64,000 nt of DNA, from the NCBI RefSeq assembly GCF_000154705.2, contig NZ_CM002917.1, positions 2,374,461 to 2,438,460 of the forward strand, given 5' to 3'. The translations under genes and the position numbers were made by a program. The notes beneath the pieces were generated by a model. It ran no database searches and was not told where the DNA came from. It saw nothing but the letters and a program-made list of their open reading frames with translations. This document shows positions 45,376 through 56,380 of the stretch, piece by piece (position 1 is the first letter of the stretch; every line of letters starts with the position of its first letter). The DNA is from Hoeflea phototrophica DFL-43. GTDB lineage: Bacteria > Pseudomonadota > Alphaproteobacteria > Rhizobiales > Rhizobiaceae.

Positions 45376-46590
45376 TCAACGGCGCGTTGCCAACGAGACC
45401 ACATTGCCGCCATCGGAGGCCGATGACAAAAACCTCTTGATGTTGCGCGCCGCCTGGCGGATCCGGTGTTCATTCTCCACCAGCGCAATGCGCACATGTT
45501 CATCGCCATGTTCGCCAAAGCCCACACCCGGCGCCACCGCCACATCGGCCTTTTCCACCAGCAGCTTGGAGAACTCGAGCGACCCCAGTTCTTTGAACTG
45601 CTCCGGAATCGGCGTCCAGGCGAACATTGTTGCGGGCGGCGGCGGAACCTGCCAGCCGGCCTTGCCAAAACTGTCAACCAGCACATCGCGGCGGCGATGA
45701 TAGATCGAGCGGACCTGCTCGATCTCCGAACCTTCACCATTGAGTGCCGCCGTTGCAGCCACCTGGATCGGCGTGAACGCACCATAGTCGAGATAGGACT
45801 TCACCCGTGTCAGCGCCGAGATCAGCCGCTCATTGCCGACTGCAAACCCCATGCGCCAGCCCGGCATGGAAAAGGTCTTCGACATCGAGGTGAACTCGAC
45901 ACAAATGTCCATCGCGCCGGGAACCTCAAGCACCGATGGGGGTGGATTGCCGTCAAAATAGATCTCCGAATAGGCAAGATCCGACAGCACGATGATGTCG
46001 TGTTTCTTGGCGAACGCGATGACATCCTTGTAAAAATCAAGCGACGCCACAAAGCTTGTCGGATTGGACGGATAATTCAGGATCAGCGCCAGCGGCTTGG
46101 GAATCGAATGCCTGACCGCTCTTTCCAAGGGTGCAAAGAAACTGTCATCGGGCACCACGTCGAGAGAGCGGATCACGCCGCCCGACATGATGAAGCCAAA
46201 CGCATGAATCGGATAGGTCGGATTCGGGCACAGGATCACATCGCCCGGGGCGGTGATGGCCTGCGCCATATTGGCGAAGCCTTCCTTTGAACCAAGCGTA
46301 GCAACGATCTCAGTGTCAGGGTTCAGTTTGACGCCAAAGCGGCGCTGGTAATAGGCCGCCTGTGCACGTCTGAGGCCTGGGATGCCGCGCGATGTCGAAT
46401 AACGATGGGTCCGCGGATCCTGAACCGCCTCGCACAATTTGTCGACGATGCTCTGCGGCGTCGGAAGGTCGGGATTGCCCATTCCCAGATCGATGATGTC
46501 CGCCCCTCCAGCCCGGGCCGATGCCTTCAGGCGGTTGACCTGTTCGAAAACATAGGGAGGCAGTCTGCGGACCTTGTGAAATTCTTCCAT
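45376..46590 (-). CDS. aminotransferase, class I/II (LL-DAP aminotransferase/AlaC-like)
   Basis: 404 residues, fold type I PLP enzyme. MGNPDLPTP near 37, NYPSNPTS near 168, the cofactor Asp/Tyr in LSDLAYSEIYFDG near 200 and the Schiff-base Lys in SMSKTFSMPGWRMGF near 236 are seen. Its linkage to hom is constant in rhizobia. It is close to E. coli AlaC and to the LL-diaminopimelate aminotransferase group; glutamate-pyruvate transamination is the safer guess, since lysine in these bacteria mostly goes by the DapCE route. Confidence 0.9.
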   Translation of the reverse strand: MEEFHKVRRLPPYVFEQVNRLKASARAGGADIIDLGMGNPDLPTPQSIVDKLCEAVQDPRTHRYSTSRGIPGLRRAQAAYYQRRFGVKLNPDTEIVATLGSKEGFANMAQAITAPGDVILCPNPTYPIHAFGFIMSGGVIRSLDVVPDDSFFAPLERAVRHSIPKPLALILNYPSNPTSFVASLDFYKDVIAFAKKHDIIVLSDLAYSEIYFDGNPPPSVLEVPGAMDICVEFTSMSKTFSMPGWRMGFAVGNERLISALTRVKSYLDYGAFTPIQVAATAALNGEGSEIEQVRSIYHRRRDVLVDSFGKAGWQVPPPPATMFAWTPIPEQFKELGSLEFSKLLVEKADVAVAPGVGFGEHGDEHVRIALVENEHRIRQAARNIKRFLSSASDGGNVVSLATRR

Positions 46591-46667
46591 GGAATTCCCC
46601 GTTGATACTGGGCGATTGGGCGCGGTGTTACCGACGGTTTGCGGCCAATTCAGGCCGAACGCAAGAT

Positions 46668-47165
46668 TTAATTCTCGATTTTTGACTGGGTATCGCGTGC
46701 ATGGCTGTCTGCAAGTGCCCGCAACTGCCGCAGCCGCGCATCGTATTGAGCGCGCGCATCCGGAGTGGACGCCCGCGCTCGCAACAGCTCTGTCATCTCG
46801 GCTTCAGCAGCGATGCGTTCAGCCTCACTCAATTGCGTATTGGCTGCTGTCGGCACGCGCCCGAACGTGGGAAACTGTCCCGTTCGGCGGGCACCAGTGG
46901 TGACGAATTCCTTGTTCTCGACCGGGGCCGTCTGTTCAATCGGGATGATCGAAGCGATGCCCGGATTCCGCCGCGTCACCGAATCCTGATCCGCGGAGGA
47001 AGCAACTGCTGCCGCTTCTGCATCCGTCTCCTGCCCTATGACCGCGGGCTCGGAGGCTGGAACGACGGTCGGTGCGGCATCTTCAAGGGACGCTGTCTGG
47101 CAACCCGCCAAAACGATTGCCGCAAGCAGGCCAAACCACGGACTGTTTTTTCTTTGAAGGTTCAC
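46668..47165 (-). CDS. lipoprotein of unknown function
   Basis: 165 residues starting at GTG (47165), with GGAA upstream. The N terminus NLQRKNSPWFGLLAAIVLAGC is a lipoprotein signal with the lipobox LAGC (lipidated Cys near 22). The mature protein has an Ala/Thr/Glu-rich disordered part (to about 105) and an amphipathic helical C terminus with many Arg and Glu (SEAERIAAEAEMTELLRAR onwards), likely coiled coil. No domain is recognised. Divergent from phaC. Confidence 0.65.
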   Translation of the reverse strand: MNLQRKNSPWFGLLAAIVLAGCQTASLEDAAPTVVPASEPAVIGQETDAEAAAVASSADQDSVTRRNPGIASIIPIEQTAPVENKEFVTTGARRTGQFPTFGRVPTAANTQLSEAERIAAEAEMTELLRARASTPDARAQYDARLRQLRALADSHARDTQSKIEN

Positions 47166-47292
47166 GTTCTTTTCCGGTCTGGCCCAGTGTTTGTCATGAC
47201 AACGACAAAAAAATGACCGTATCAACAACACAATAAGCTTCAAGGTGTTATAAAACACATCAAGAAAGCCGGTTTAAGGCACAAGAGGGTTT

Positions 47293-47321
47293 GGAGGCAA
47301 CCTCCAGACTGCGAGAGGAGG
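47293..47321 (+). promoter_or_regulatory. phaC leader with alternative Shine-Dalgarno pairing
   Basis: GGAGG (47293-47297) is followed after CAA by CCTCC (47301-47305), and the phaC site AGGAGG lies at 47316-47321. CCTCC can pair with either purine block, so the site may be open or closed. Further upstream GTGTT-ATAA-AACAC (47245-47258) is a perfect inverted repeat that could be an operator. Confidence 0.4.
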
Positions 47322-47328
47322 CGCTGCA

Positions 47329-49161
47329 ATGGCGGACAGGGGCGAAAGCAAAGCGAAAGACGACAAGGCGGCCGACGATGGCTCCTCTGCCGAAGCCTAC
47401 ATCGTCAAGGACCCTGAAGCCTTCGCCCGAAATGTCGCCCGCATGCTCGAGGAACTGGGCAAGGCGGCCTCTGCCTGGATCGAACCACGCGAGAAAGGCG
47501 AGGTTGTAGACACCGTTTCCGAACCCATGGCCGATATGGTCAAGACCTTTTCCAAGGTCGGCGAATATTGGCTCTCCGACCCCAAACGCGCGATCGAAGC
47601 GCAGACATCGCTGCTCACCAGCTATTTCACGCTGTGGAGCGATTCGATCCAGAACATGTCAGCTCAGGAGAAGCCGCCCTCGGCCAAGGCTGACAAGCGC
47701 TTCTCGGACCCGGACTGGGAGAAAAACCCGTTCTTCGAATTTCTCAAGAACGCCTATCTGATCACGTCTGACTGGGCAAACAAGCTGGTGTCGGAGAGTG
47801 ACGGGCTGGACGAACACACGCGCCAAAAAGCACAATTCTATGTCCGCCAGATTGCCAGTGCGCTCTCCCCGGCCAATTTTTTGGTCACCAATCCCGAACT
47901 CTACAAGGAGATGGTGGCTTCGGACGGCCAGAATCTGGTCCGCGGCATGAAGATGCTGGCCGAAGATATTGCCGCCGGCAAGGGCGAGTTGAAGCTGCGT
48001 CAGTCCGATGCGTCGAAATTCGCTGTTGGCGAGAACATAGCGGTTTCGGAAGGCAAGGTGATCGCTCAGGATGATATCTGCCAGATCATCCAGTATGCCC
48101 CAAAAACCGAGAATGTCCTGAAACGGCCATTGCTGATTGTCCCGCCATGGATCAACAAGTTCTACATTCTGGATCTGAACCCGAAAAAGTCCTTTATCAA
48201 ATGGGCCGCCGAACAGGGCCACTCCGTGTTCGTGATCTCCTGGGTCAATCCGGACCAGCGCCACGCCAGCAAGGATTGGGAATCGTACTCGCGCGAGGGC
48301 ATTTCCTTTGCGCTCGAGACCATCGAGAAGGCGACCGGAGAAAAACAGGTCAACGCTATCGGGTATTGTGTCGGTGGCACGCTGCTTGCCGCAACGCTCG
48401 CCCTGCATGCACAGGAGAAGGACAAGCGGATCGCCACGGCGACTTTCTTCACCACCCAGACCGACTTCACCTATGCCGGAGACCTTAAGGTCTTCGTCGA
48501 TGAAGCCCAGATAAGCTCGATCGAAACGGCGATGAAGAAGAACGGCTATCTCGACGGATCAAAGATGGCCACCGCCTTCAACATGCTGCGCGCCTCCGAT
48601 CTGATCTGGCCCTATGTCGTCAACAACTATCTCAAGGGCAAGGATCCAATGCCCTTTGACCTGCTTTACTGGAATTCCGACTCAACCCGGATGCCCGCCG
48701 CCAATCATTCCTATTACCTCAGGAACTGCTACCTCGAGAACAATCTCTCGCAAGGCAAGATGGAAATGGCCGGCAAGACGCTTGATCTCGGCGACGTCAA
48801 GATCCCGATCTACAATCTCGCGGCCAAAGAAGACCACATCGCCCCTGCCCGCTCGGCCTATATCGGCGGCAAGCTGTTTGGCGGCAACGTCACCTATGTG
48901 ATGTCCGGTTCGGGCCATATCGCCGGCGTGGTCAATCCGCCCGCGGCAGGGAAGTACCAGTTCTGGAGCGATGGCCCCCAAGACGCCGAATTTGATGATT
49001 GGGTTGCCGGCGCCACCGAAACACCAGGCTCCTGGTGGCCGCATTGGCAGAAATGGATCCGGGCCAACAACTCCGATGAAGTGCCGGCCAGAGCACCCGG
49101 AGGCAAAAAGCTCAAGCCGATCGAGGATGCGCCCGGCTCCTATGTCAGGGCCCGGGTCTGA
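47329..49161 (+). CDS. phaC: poly(3-hydroxyalkanoate) synthase class I
   Basis: 610 residues, the usual length for class I. The lipase-like box with the catalytic Cys is [11 protein letters not shown] near 345; the other triad members are Asp in AAKEDHIAP near 500 and His in [12 protein letters not shown] near 529. [30 protein letters not shown] near 280-310 is a family block. It polymerises (R)-3-hydroxybutyryl-CoA into PHB on granule surfaces. phaA and phaB are not in the window. Start chosen by the AGGAGG site seven bases upstream. Confidence 0.96.
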   Translation: MADRGESKAKDDKAADDGSSAEAYIVKDPEAFARNVARMLEELGKAASAWIEPREKGEVVDTVSEPMADMVKTFSKVGEYWLSDPKRAIEAQTSLLTSYFTLWSDSIQNMSAQEKPPSAKADKRFSDPDWEKNPFFEFLKNAYLITSDWANKLVSESDGLDEHTRQKAQFYVRQIASALSPANFLVTNPELYKEMVASDGQNLVRGMKMLAEDIAAGKGELKLRQSDASKFAVGENIAVSEGKVIAQDDICQIIQYAPKTENVLKRPLLIVPPWINKFYILDLNPKKSFIKWAAEQGHSVFVISWVNPDQRHASKDWESYSREGISFALETIEKATGEKQVNAIGYCVGGTLLAATLALHAQEKDKRIATATFFTTQTDFTYAGDLKVFVDEAQISSIETAMKKNGYLDGSKMATAFNMLRASDLIWPYVVNNYLKGKDPMPFDLLYWNSDSTRMPAANHSYYLRNCYLENNLSQGKMEMAGKTLDLGDVKIPIYNLAAKEDHIAPARSAYIGGKLFGGNVTYVMSGSGHIAGVVNPPAAGKYQFWSDGPQDAEFDDWVAGATETPGSWWPHWQKWIRANNSDEVPARAPGGKKLKPIEDAPGSYVRARV

Positions 49162-49259
49162 AAGGCCACACGCAAGGGATCCCACGTCCGTTACCATCCG
49201 GGCCAAACACCCGATGCGCCGGATTTGCCGCTTGGAGCAAAGCCTGCTATCCGCCGCCG

Positions 49260-49982
49260 ATGAAATTTGACAGCCCGTTGATCCCCGCCACCCTGGTGCG
49301 CCGTTACAAGCGCTTCCTTTTCGATGCCCATCTGGAAAGCGGAGAGGCAATCACCGGCTCCTGCCCCAACACCGGATCCATGCTCGGCCTGACGACGCCG
49401 GGTTCAAATATCCATCTCACCGAGCATGAGGGCGGCACCCGCAAATACCGGCATGCGCTTGAACTGGTTGAGGCAGATGGCACCCTGGTTGGAATCAACA
49501 CCGGCCGGCCCAACCGGCTTGTCGAAGAAGCCATTGCAAATGGCTTGTTGGGATCGCTGGGCACATACCAAATACTCAAGCGCGAACAGAAATACGGTGT
49601 GAACTCACGCATCGACATCCTGCTTGAGGATCCAAGTCTTGGGATGGCCTATGTCGAGGTCAAGAATGTCCATTTCAGGCGCGCCCCGGGTTTGGCAGAA
49701 TTCCCCGACAGCGTCACAAGCCGGGGCGCCAAGCATCTCGAAGAACTCGGCGACATGGCCGAGGCAGGCCACCGCGCCATTATGGTATATCTGATCCAGC
49801 GCAATGACATCGATCGGCTCAAGATCTGCCGTGATCTTGACCCGGCCTACGCCACTGCTTTCGACCGTGCCATGAAACGCGGGGTTGAAGCTTGCGCAAT
49901 ACGATGCAAAATCACACCCAATCAAATTCTTGCCGACACGATGGTCTCCATTGAGGAACCCGGTGTAAACAGCGTAAACTGA
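49260..49982 (+). CDS. sfsA: SfsA family nuclease-like protein
   Basis: 240 residues. All SfsA blocks are there: [16 protein letters not shown] (OB-fold part), [10 protein letters not shown] near 35, [12 protein letters not shown] near 80, the nuclease-like SRIDILLED and YVEVKNVHF near 118-134 (Asp, Glu, Lys as in PD-(D/E)XK enzymes), and [16 protein letters not shown]. First named for sugar fermentation stimulation in E. coli; nuclease activity has been proposed. It begins about 100 bases after phaC and is followed by map. Confidence 0.93.
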   Translation: MKFDSPLIPATLVRRYKRFLFDAHLESGEAITGSCPNTGSMLGLTTPGSNIHLTEHEGGTRKYRHALELVEADGTLVGINTGRPNRLVEEAIANGLLGSLGTYQILKREQKYGVNSRIDILLEDPSLGMAYVEVKNVHFRRAPGLAEFPDSVTSRGAKHLEELGDMAEAGHRAIMVYLIQRNDIDRLKICRDLDPAYATAFDRAMKRGVEACAIRCKITPNQILADTMVSIEEPGVNSVN

Positions 49983-50028
49983 ACCCGAGCCGGAACGGAC
50001 CGGCGGAATAAGACAAAGCGAGCCAGAC

Positions 50029-50856
50029 ATGGTCACCTATATCGATGCCAATTCGGCCCCGATGAAAAACACCGGACAAATCCGGCTCTACGGCCCGGAA
50101 GGCTTCGAAGGCATGCGCAAGGCCAGCCAGTTGACAGCGCGCTGCCTCGATGAACTGGTCTCACGCGTTAAGCCCGGGGTTACAACCAACGAACTCGACG
50201 CCTTCGTGTTTGAATTCGGACAGGACCACGGCGCCCTGCCCGCGACACTGAACTATCGCGGCTACACCAAATCCTGCTGCACCTCGATCAACCACGTGGT
50301 GTGTCACGGCATTCCAAACGACAAGCCGCTGCGTGAAGGCGAGGTCGTCAACATTGACGTGACCTATGTGCTGGACGGCTGGCATGGCGATTCAAGCCGG
50401 ATGTACCCGGTGGGCGAGATCAAGCGTGCCGCAGAGCGCCTGCTCGACATCACCCATAGGTCGCTGATGCTCGGCATCGAGGCGGTGAAACCTGGCGCGC
50501 GCACCGGGGCCATTGGAGAGGCAATCCAGACCTACGCCGAATCCGAACGCTGCTCGGTGGTGCGTGATTTCTGCGGACACGGCCTGGGGCAACTGTTTCA
50601 TGACGCGCCCAACATCCTGCATTACGGCCGCGCCGGCGAAGGCCCGGAAATGCGCCCCGGCATGATCTTCACCATCGAGCCGATGATCAATCTGGGTCGA
50701 CCGCATGTCAAAGTGCTCTCTGACGGTTGGACCGCTGTGACCCGGGACCGCTCGCTCTCTGCACAATATGAGCACACAATCGGCGTGACCGAGACCGGTT
50801 GTGAAATCTTCACCCTTTCGCCAGCCGGGCTCGACCGCCCCGGTTTGCCTGCATGA
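50029..50856 (+). CDS. map: methionine aminopeptidase type I
   Basis: 275 residues. Five metal ligands can be placed: Asp in [21 protein letters not shown] (two Asp, near 107 and 118), His in [13 protein letters not shown] near 181, Glu in FTIEPMIN near 214 and Glu in [10 protein letters not shown] near 245. It removes N-terminal Met from new proteins in the cytoplasm and is usually essential. Its stop overlaps the radC start by four bases (ATGA), so the genes are translationally coupled. Confidence 0.96.
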   Translation: MVTYIDANSAPMKNTGQIRLYGPEGFEGMRKASQLTARCLDELVSRVKPGVTTNELDAFVFEFGQDHGALPATLNYRGYTKSCCTSINHVVCHGIPNDKPLREGEVVNIDVTYVLDGWHGDSSRMYPVGEIKRAAERLLDITHRSLMLGIEAVKPGARTGAIGEAIQTYAESERCSVVRDFCGHGLGQLFHDAPNILHYGRAGEGPEMRPGMIFTIEPMINLGRPHVKVLSDGWTAVTRDRSLSAQYEHTIGVTETGCEIFTLSPAGLDRPGLPA

Positions 50857-51725
50857 TATCACGCCGTCGCCCCGGTCTGAACAATGAAGGTCTCAATGAG
50901 GGCCTCAGCGATCAAGGCCCGGACGACATGCACGACCCCGTGCACCAGGACGAGCGCAGTTTCTTTGCCGAAACCCGCCCGGCGAAGACCGGTTCGGGCA
51001 CGCAGCGCGGCCCGCAAGCAGCGGGCCTCAAATCCGACGGATCGCAAAGCCAGGACGAACACTATCATGGTCATCGCGACCGGCTCCGGCAACGCTTCCG
51101 CGAGGGCGGCGATCGGGCGCTGGCCGATTACGAATTGCTGGAACTGCTGCTGTTCCGGCTAATTCCCCGCCGCGACACCAAACCGATCGCCAAGGCACTT
51201 CTGGCCCGTTTTGGCTCTTTGCCGGAAGTGCTAGGCGCCCCGGTGCAGCTTCTCACCGAGGTCAAGGGCGTGGGTGACAGCGTCGCCACCGATCTCAAGC
51301 TGGTCGCCTCCATTGCCCATCGCATGCTCAAGGGTGAATTGAAGGGCCGGAAGGTGCTGGCGTCCTGGTCATCGGTGATTGAATATTGCCGGGCCGCGAT
51401 GGCGTTCGAAACACGCGAGCAGTTCCGGGTGCTGTTTCTCGACAAGAAGAACGCCCTGATCGCCGATGAAGTCCAGCAGACCGGAACCGTCGACCACACG
51501 CCCGTCTACCCGCGCGAGGTGGTCAAGCGCGCTCTTGAACTCTCCGCCACCGCAATCATCCTGGTGCACAACCACCCCTCGGGGGACCCTACCCCGTCGC
51601 GTGCCGACATCGAGATGACCAAGCTGATCATCGAAACGGCCAGACCGCTGGGAATCACCGTGCATGATCACATCATCATCGGCAGGGACGGTCACGCCAG
51701 CCTCAAGGGTATGAAGCTGGTCTGA
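50853..51725 (+). CDS. radC: RadC family JAB-domain protein
   Basis: 290 residues. A disordered N terminus of about 65 residues, then a helix-hairpin-helix region ([42 protein letters not shown]) and the JAB/MPN domain with the JAMM metal site [14 protein letters not shown] near 233. The fold is a zinc metalloprotease-like domain. The older name DNA repair protein is not firmly supported by biochemistry. The ATGA overlap with map is common in alphaproteobacteria. Confidence 0.94.
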   Translation: MISRRRPGLNNEGLNEGLSDQGPDDMHDPVHQDERSFFAETRPAKTGSGTQRGPQAAGLKSDGSQSQDEHYHGHRDRLRQRFREGGDRALADYELLELLLFRLIPRRDTKPIAKALLARFGSLPEVLGAPVQLLTEVKGVGDSVATDLKLVASIAHRMLKGELKGRKVLASWSSVIEYCRAAMAFETREQFRVLFLDKKNALIADEVQQTGTVDHTPVYPREVVKRALELSATAIILVHNHPSGDPTPSRADIEMTKLIIETARPLGITVHDHIIIGRDGHASLKGMKLV

Positions 51726-51760
51726 GCACTCAAATTCCGTCTAGAGGGCCTGCACGCCCC

Positions 51761-53319
51761 TCAGGCGGCCTTCATCTCCGGTCCATCCAGAAACCGTTGC
51801 GAATCCGCAGCAATCGCCTCCCGTTTTGCCTCGGGCATCTTCGCCAGCGAGCCCATGATCAGGCCCATGCGGTGGTTGGAGCTGAGAACCTCCTGATTCT
51901 CAATGAGGAAATTCCAGTAGAGGTAGTTGAATGGACAGGCATCCTCACCTTGCTTCTGCTTCACCTTGTAGCGGCATGAACCGCAGTAATCGCTCATCTT
52001 GTTGATGTAGGAACCCGATGCCGCATAGGGCTTGGATGCAAGGAATCCGCCGTCAGCAAACAGCGCCATCCCAACGACATTGGGCATCTCCACCCATTCA
52101 TAGGCGTCGAAATAGACAATCAGGAACCATTCCTGTACGTCGCGCGGGTCAATGCCCGCCAGCAAACAGAAATTTCCGATCACCATCAGCCGTTGGATAT
52201 GGTGGGCATAGGCATTGGCCCTTGTCTCGGAGATTGATTGCGCCAGACAGTTCATCCCAGTCTCGCCGGTCCAGAAGAAGTCCGGCAGCGGCCGCGACGC
52301 CGACAACGCATTGGCGTGCGCGTAATCAGGCATCTTGAGCCAATACACGCCGCGGATGAATTCGCGCCAGCCTATGATCTGACGGACAAAACCCTCGACC
52401 GCATTGAGAGGCGCGTTGCCGTTCCGCCAGGCCTCCTCGGCGCGCTCGCAGCAGAGGCGGGGATCGAGAAGACCACAATTGATCAACGCCGACAAATGGC
52501 TGTGAAACAGCAGTGGCTCGTCCTGCTTCATGGCATCCTGCCAGTCGCCAAATCCCGGCAAACCATGTTAAATGAACCATGAAAGATAAGACTGAGCGTC
52601 TTCCCCACTCACCGGATAATCGAACGGCTCCAGGTCGCCAAATGCCCGGAAAAGCGTTTTCCAACCAGCTCAATCACTTCCCGGGTGACCTGATCCGGCT
52701 CAAAGCTCGGCCGATGTGGGATGGAAATGCCGTCAGGAAGCGCCTTGCGGTTTTGAGAATCGAAATTCCATTCGCCCCCCGCCGGTTCATCCCCTTCCAT
52801 CAGATAGCCGGTGCGCCGACGCATATCGCGGTAGAAGTACTCCATCCGCAGCGTTTTGGGATGCGAGCCGTCTTTCCGGGTTGCCCAGGCGACAAAGTCC
52901 TCGTGGCTTGACAGAAAGCGGTCATCCGGCCGAATTTCCAGATCCACATCCAGCTCTTCACGCCAGCTCTGCGCAGCCTCCAGCACCCGCCACTCCGACG
53001 GTTCTGTCATCACCACGCGGCTCACATCACGGCGTTTGGCGGACTGTGCAAGCGCGCCACCGAAATTCCCCGGATTGTCCGGGGCATCGAGCGCCAGGTA
53101 ATCGACGGTGAAACCATCATCACGCAAGGCCTGAGCGAAATGCCGCATTGCAGAGAACAGGAATGCAATCTTCTTCTTATGATGGCGAACTGATGTCGCC
53201 TCGTCCATGACTTCCGCCATGAAGATGATGTCGCGCCCGCGATCCGCATCCGCTAGGCTTGAGAGACCGCGAGACAGCTGATCCCCAAGCACAAAGCGCA
53301 AGACCTGACGTTCCGACAT
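51761..53319 (-). pseudogene. FeS-type cryptochrome/photolyase (PhrB-like), disrupted by a frameshift and a stop
   Basis: Two fragments of one gene. The N-terminal part (53319-52609) has LRFVLGDQLSRGLSSL and the antenna/Rossmann domain; the C-terminal part (to 51761) has HSHLSALINCGLL, GWREFIRGVYW, NHRMGL and the Cys in YCGSCRYKVKQ and DACPFNYLYW that fit the 4Fe-4S site of (6-4) photolyases such as Agrobacterium PhrB. One base is missing in the A run at 52640-52642 (expected HFGDLEPFDYPVSG), and in the restored frame a TAA stop stands at 52570-52568, just before HGLPGFGDWQDAM. Two separate lesions make real decay likely. An intact protein would have about 520 residues. Confidence 0.88.
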
Positions 53320-53461
53320 GTTCTGGACTCCTGTTTGAGCACCGGCGTTGCGTCACCTGGGCGACGTCACAACCGCCGCTGCCCTCGGTTACGCAGTCCG
53401 CTGCACAATGGTTCAAGCGCGCACGAAACTTAAATCCCTGATCTGACACGAAAAACGGCCC

Positions 53462-53495
53462 CAAACGAAAAACGCCGGGCTCAAGGCCCGGCGTT
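53462..53495 (-). terminator. terminator of tig
   Basis: AACGCCGGGC, loop of five, GCCCGGCGTT: ten perfect pairs, followed on the minus strand by TTTTTCGTTT. It lies 25 bases after the tig stop. Confidence 0.92.
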
Positions 53496-53519
53496 CAGTC
53501 TGGTTCCAAGTCAGAAGGC

Positions 53520-54941
53520 CTATTCGGCCGCCGCGTCGTCCTTCTTTGCGGCTTTCTTCTTGGCAGGCGCCTTTTTCTTCGGCGCGGGCTTCGTTTCGGC
53601 CTCGGCCTCATCATCAGCCATCAGCTCTTCCTTGGTCACCGTCTTGTCCGTCACGTCGATGACGGTCATTAGGTGATCAATGGTCTTTTCTTCAAAGATC
53701 GGAGCACGCAGCGAAGCGACTGCACCGGGGGTCTTCTGGAAATATTCGTAGATTTCCTGCTCCTGGCCGGGGAACTTGCGGACCTGTTCGAACAGCGAAC
53801 GCTGCAGTTCCTCATCGCTGACCTGGATTTCCGCGCTTTCGCCAATCTTGGAGAGCACCAGGCCCAGGCGGACACGCCGTTCGGCAAGCTTGAGGTATTC
53901 CTCGCGGGCTGCCTCTTCGGTGGTGCCTTCATCGTCAAAGGTCTTGCCGTTGTCGGCAAGCTCCTGATTGATCTGACGCCAGATGTTCTCGAACTCGGCA
54001 TCAATCAGCTTCGAAGGCGATTCGAACTTGTGCGCGCTGTCGAGCTGATCAAGGATCTGCCGCTTCACCTTCTGCCGGGTCATCTGGCCATACTGGCTCT
54101 CGATCTGCGACTTGACGATTTCGCGCAGCTTTTCAGCGGAATCGAGACCAAGCGACTTGGCAACTTCATCATTGATTTCCAGTGCGCCCGGTGCGGCGAT
54201 CGCCTTGACCTTGATGTCAAAGGTCGCTTCCTTGCCGGCCAGATGTGCGGCCTGGTAATCGGCCGGGAACGAAACGGTGATGACCTTCTCGTCGCCAACC
54301 TTGACGCCAACCAATTGCTCTTCAAAGCCGGGAATGAACCGGTTGGAACCGATCACGAGTTCGGCATCCTGATCGGCGCCGCCATCAAAGGCTTCTCCGT
54401 CAACCTTGCCGAGGTAATCGATGGTCACCTTGTCGCCATCGGCGGCCTTGCCGGTCTTGGGCTCGTAGGAACGGCTGTTCTCAGCCACCCGGAGCACCTG
54501 CTCCTCGACTTCTTCATCGGAGACTTCGACAACTTCGCGGACAACCTTGAAGCTCGAGGGATCAGCCACTTCGAACTCGGGAATGACTTCGTAAGCCATT
54601 TTGAATTCGAAATCGGCCTCGCATTTGAGGATGCTCTCGGCTTCCTTCTCGTCTTCCGTCATGGAGATTTCAGGCTGGGTCGCAGCCTTCTCACCACGAT
54701 CCGAAAGGATCGAGGTGGGCTTCTCCTGGATCATCTCGTTGACCATCTGCGCCATCATCGAGCGGCCATAGACCTTCTTGATGTGCGAAATCGGCACCTT
54801 GCCAGGACGGAAGCCCTTGATCTGCATCTTGCCCTTGGCATCCGCGAGCTTCTCGTTGAGCTGCGCTTCCATGTCCTTGGCGGGGACAATGACCTTCAAT
54901 TCGCGCTTCAGCCCTTCGGCAAGCGTTTCGGTAACCTGCAT
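53520..54941 (-). CDS. tig: trigger factor
   Basis: 473 residues from the ATG at 54941 (GAAGG upstream); a TTG two codons earlier is rejected. N-terminal ribosome-binding domain (about 1-115, with [17 protein letters not shown] holding the family ribosome contact), the FKBP-type prolyl isomerase domain (about 165-245, [20 protein letters not shown]), then the helical chaperone arms. The Lys/Ala-rich tail ends [12 protein letters not shown], usual in rhizobia. It binds nascent chains at the ribosome exit. It is monocistronic. Confidence 0.96.
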   Translation of the reverse strand: MQVTETLAEGLKRELKVIVPAKDMEAQLNEKLADAKGKMQIKGFRPGKVPISHIKKVYGRSMMAQMVNEMIQEKPTSILSDRGEKAATQPEISMTEDEKEAESILKCEADFEFKMAYEVIPEFEVADPSSFKVVREVVEVSDEEVEEQVLRVAENSRSYEPKTGKAADGDKVTIDYLGKVDGEAFDGGADQDAELVIGSNRFIPGFEEQLVGVKVGDEKVITVSFPADYQAAHLAGKEATFDIKVKAIAAPGALEINDEVAKSLGLDSAEKLREIVKSQIESQYGQMTRQKVKRQILDQLDSAHKFESPSKLIDAEFENIWRQINQELADNGKTFDDEGTTEEAAREEYLKLAERRVRLGLVLSKIGESAEIQVSDEELQRSLFEQVRKFPGQEQEIYEYFQKTPGAVASLRAPIFEEKTIDHLMTVIDVTDKTVTKEELMADDEAEAETKPAPKKKAPAKKKAAKKDDAAAE

Positions 54942-55535
54942 GTTCAAACCTTCATTTCCTCGCGACTGCGACCGTTCGGGTTGGCCCCGCGACTGGGCCG
55001 GTTATCCGGCGTCGCTTGTGGCATTTTCTTGATTGGCTCCGGACCGGCAGCGCCGGCTGACGCCACATTGTCCGGATCGGGCCGGACTGCCATTTCGTGG
55101 CGGCCGGAACGAACCAAAAGGGGTGCGGCCACCTCGCCTTCATCGCATCCACAGCCGCCGCCAATCCGGCGGCAATGGGTCGATCAGCGGTGTTGTCCGC
55201 AGCTTCGAAAACCAAGCTTTTTGCAGTCCGGGGCATGATTTGCTCCGCAAAACATACCCACATTTCCACAATCAGCCGTCCCGGCGAAGCAAGGCTCCGC
55301 CAGCTAGCCCCCGCACCTATGCGATTTCACCTGAAATGGCAAGCCTAACCCGCCCTGTGTTGCCGGGCTGCAAGCGGAAAAGCCATGCCGGGCTAAAACC
55401 GCATAAAGCTGAAGCATTGTATCACCAAACGCTTTCCTGCCGCGTGGAAAAAGCCGACAGCGCCAAGACAAAATATGCCAGCCCCTCCTCCCCTGAAGGC
55501 GAGGCAGCACAATCAACAACCAAATGGAAAGAAAA
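54942..55535. other. intergenic region between tig and tRNA-Leu without a convincing gene
   Basis: 594 bases. Open frames on both strands (a 105-codon one on the minus strand and a 174-codon one on the plus strand) have no ribosome site, no domain-like sequence and an uneven composition. The region must hold the tig promoter, but no -35/-10 pair stands out. Confidence 0.5.
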
Positions 55536-55620
<85 letters not shown>

Positions 55621-55771
55621 ACGAAACAGCCCACGCCCGCATCTGAGCAAGCACATCCTGTTCGCGGAGGCGTCTATATCACCGGCATCGCGGAGGTCAA
55701 AGCCAAAATCACGCAAAGGCAGCGCGCATTCTTCCACGACAAACCAAAGGCTGCACCCTTGCTCGCCAGCT

Positions 55772-56380
55772 TCAGTAGAGCGGCTCTTCATAAAGAGTTT
55801 CACCATCGATCATCAGGCGGGCAATTTGCGGCTCACCCCGATCTGAAACGCGGACGGCGACAGTGGTGCGCCCTTCATTGCGCGCCTTCTCGATTTCCAG
55901 CCCTTCACCCTCGGGCACATAGTACCGCTCGATGCCAAACCTGAGATTGGGAACTTGATTGACCCTCCCTGACGGTTCAGGCACCCAAATCCGCAACGGC
56001 CTCGACTGCAGCGCAACCTCTTCATCTGCAAGCCCTGTGGGCGCGGAAAAATGCACCGATCTTGTGGAGAAGATCCCGTTGTCATCCGGCGCCAGCACCA
56101 GCCACACCGTTGAAACGGTGTCTCTGGCCGGCCAGCCACCTTCAACCAGGCTTTCGTCGACTGACGATATGCCGCCGCCATAGCGCAGCCTCACATAATC
56201 GCCGCGCATCAGATCCCTTGGATCGATCGGCTCGACCTGCAATAGGATCTCCTTGCCGTCTCGAAGGATGGCGGCGCGGCTCTCTATCATCAGCGCCAGC
56301 GTCCCGATCAGAAAGCAACAAGCGATGACGCCGGCAATCACCGGGTTTAACGGGGCACGTAACACTCCAACGAAGTCCAT
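55772..56380 (-). CDS. GDYXXLXY-domain membrane protein
   Basis: 202 residues from the ATG at 56380. One N-terminal membrane helix (about 14-32) is followed by the signature DLMRGDYVRLRYGGG near 57, which names the family, and by a periplasmic beta-rich domain. Function unknown. The start shares one base with the stop of the DUF2157 gene (TGATG), a pairing seen in many bacteria where DUF2157/DUF4401 membrane proteins and GDYXXLXY proteins go together, so they probably form a complex. Confidence 0.85.
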   Translation of the reverse strand: MDFVGVLRAPLNPVIAGVIACCFLIGTLALMIESRAAILRDGKEILLQVEPIDPRDLMRGDYVRLRYGGGISSVDESLVEGGWPARDTVSTVWLVLAPDDNGIFSTRSVHFSAPTGLADEEVALQSRPLRIWVPEPSGRVNQVPNLRFGIERYYVPEGEGLEIEKARNEGRTTVAVRVSDRGEPQIARLMIDGETLYEEPLY

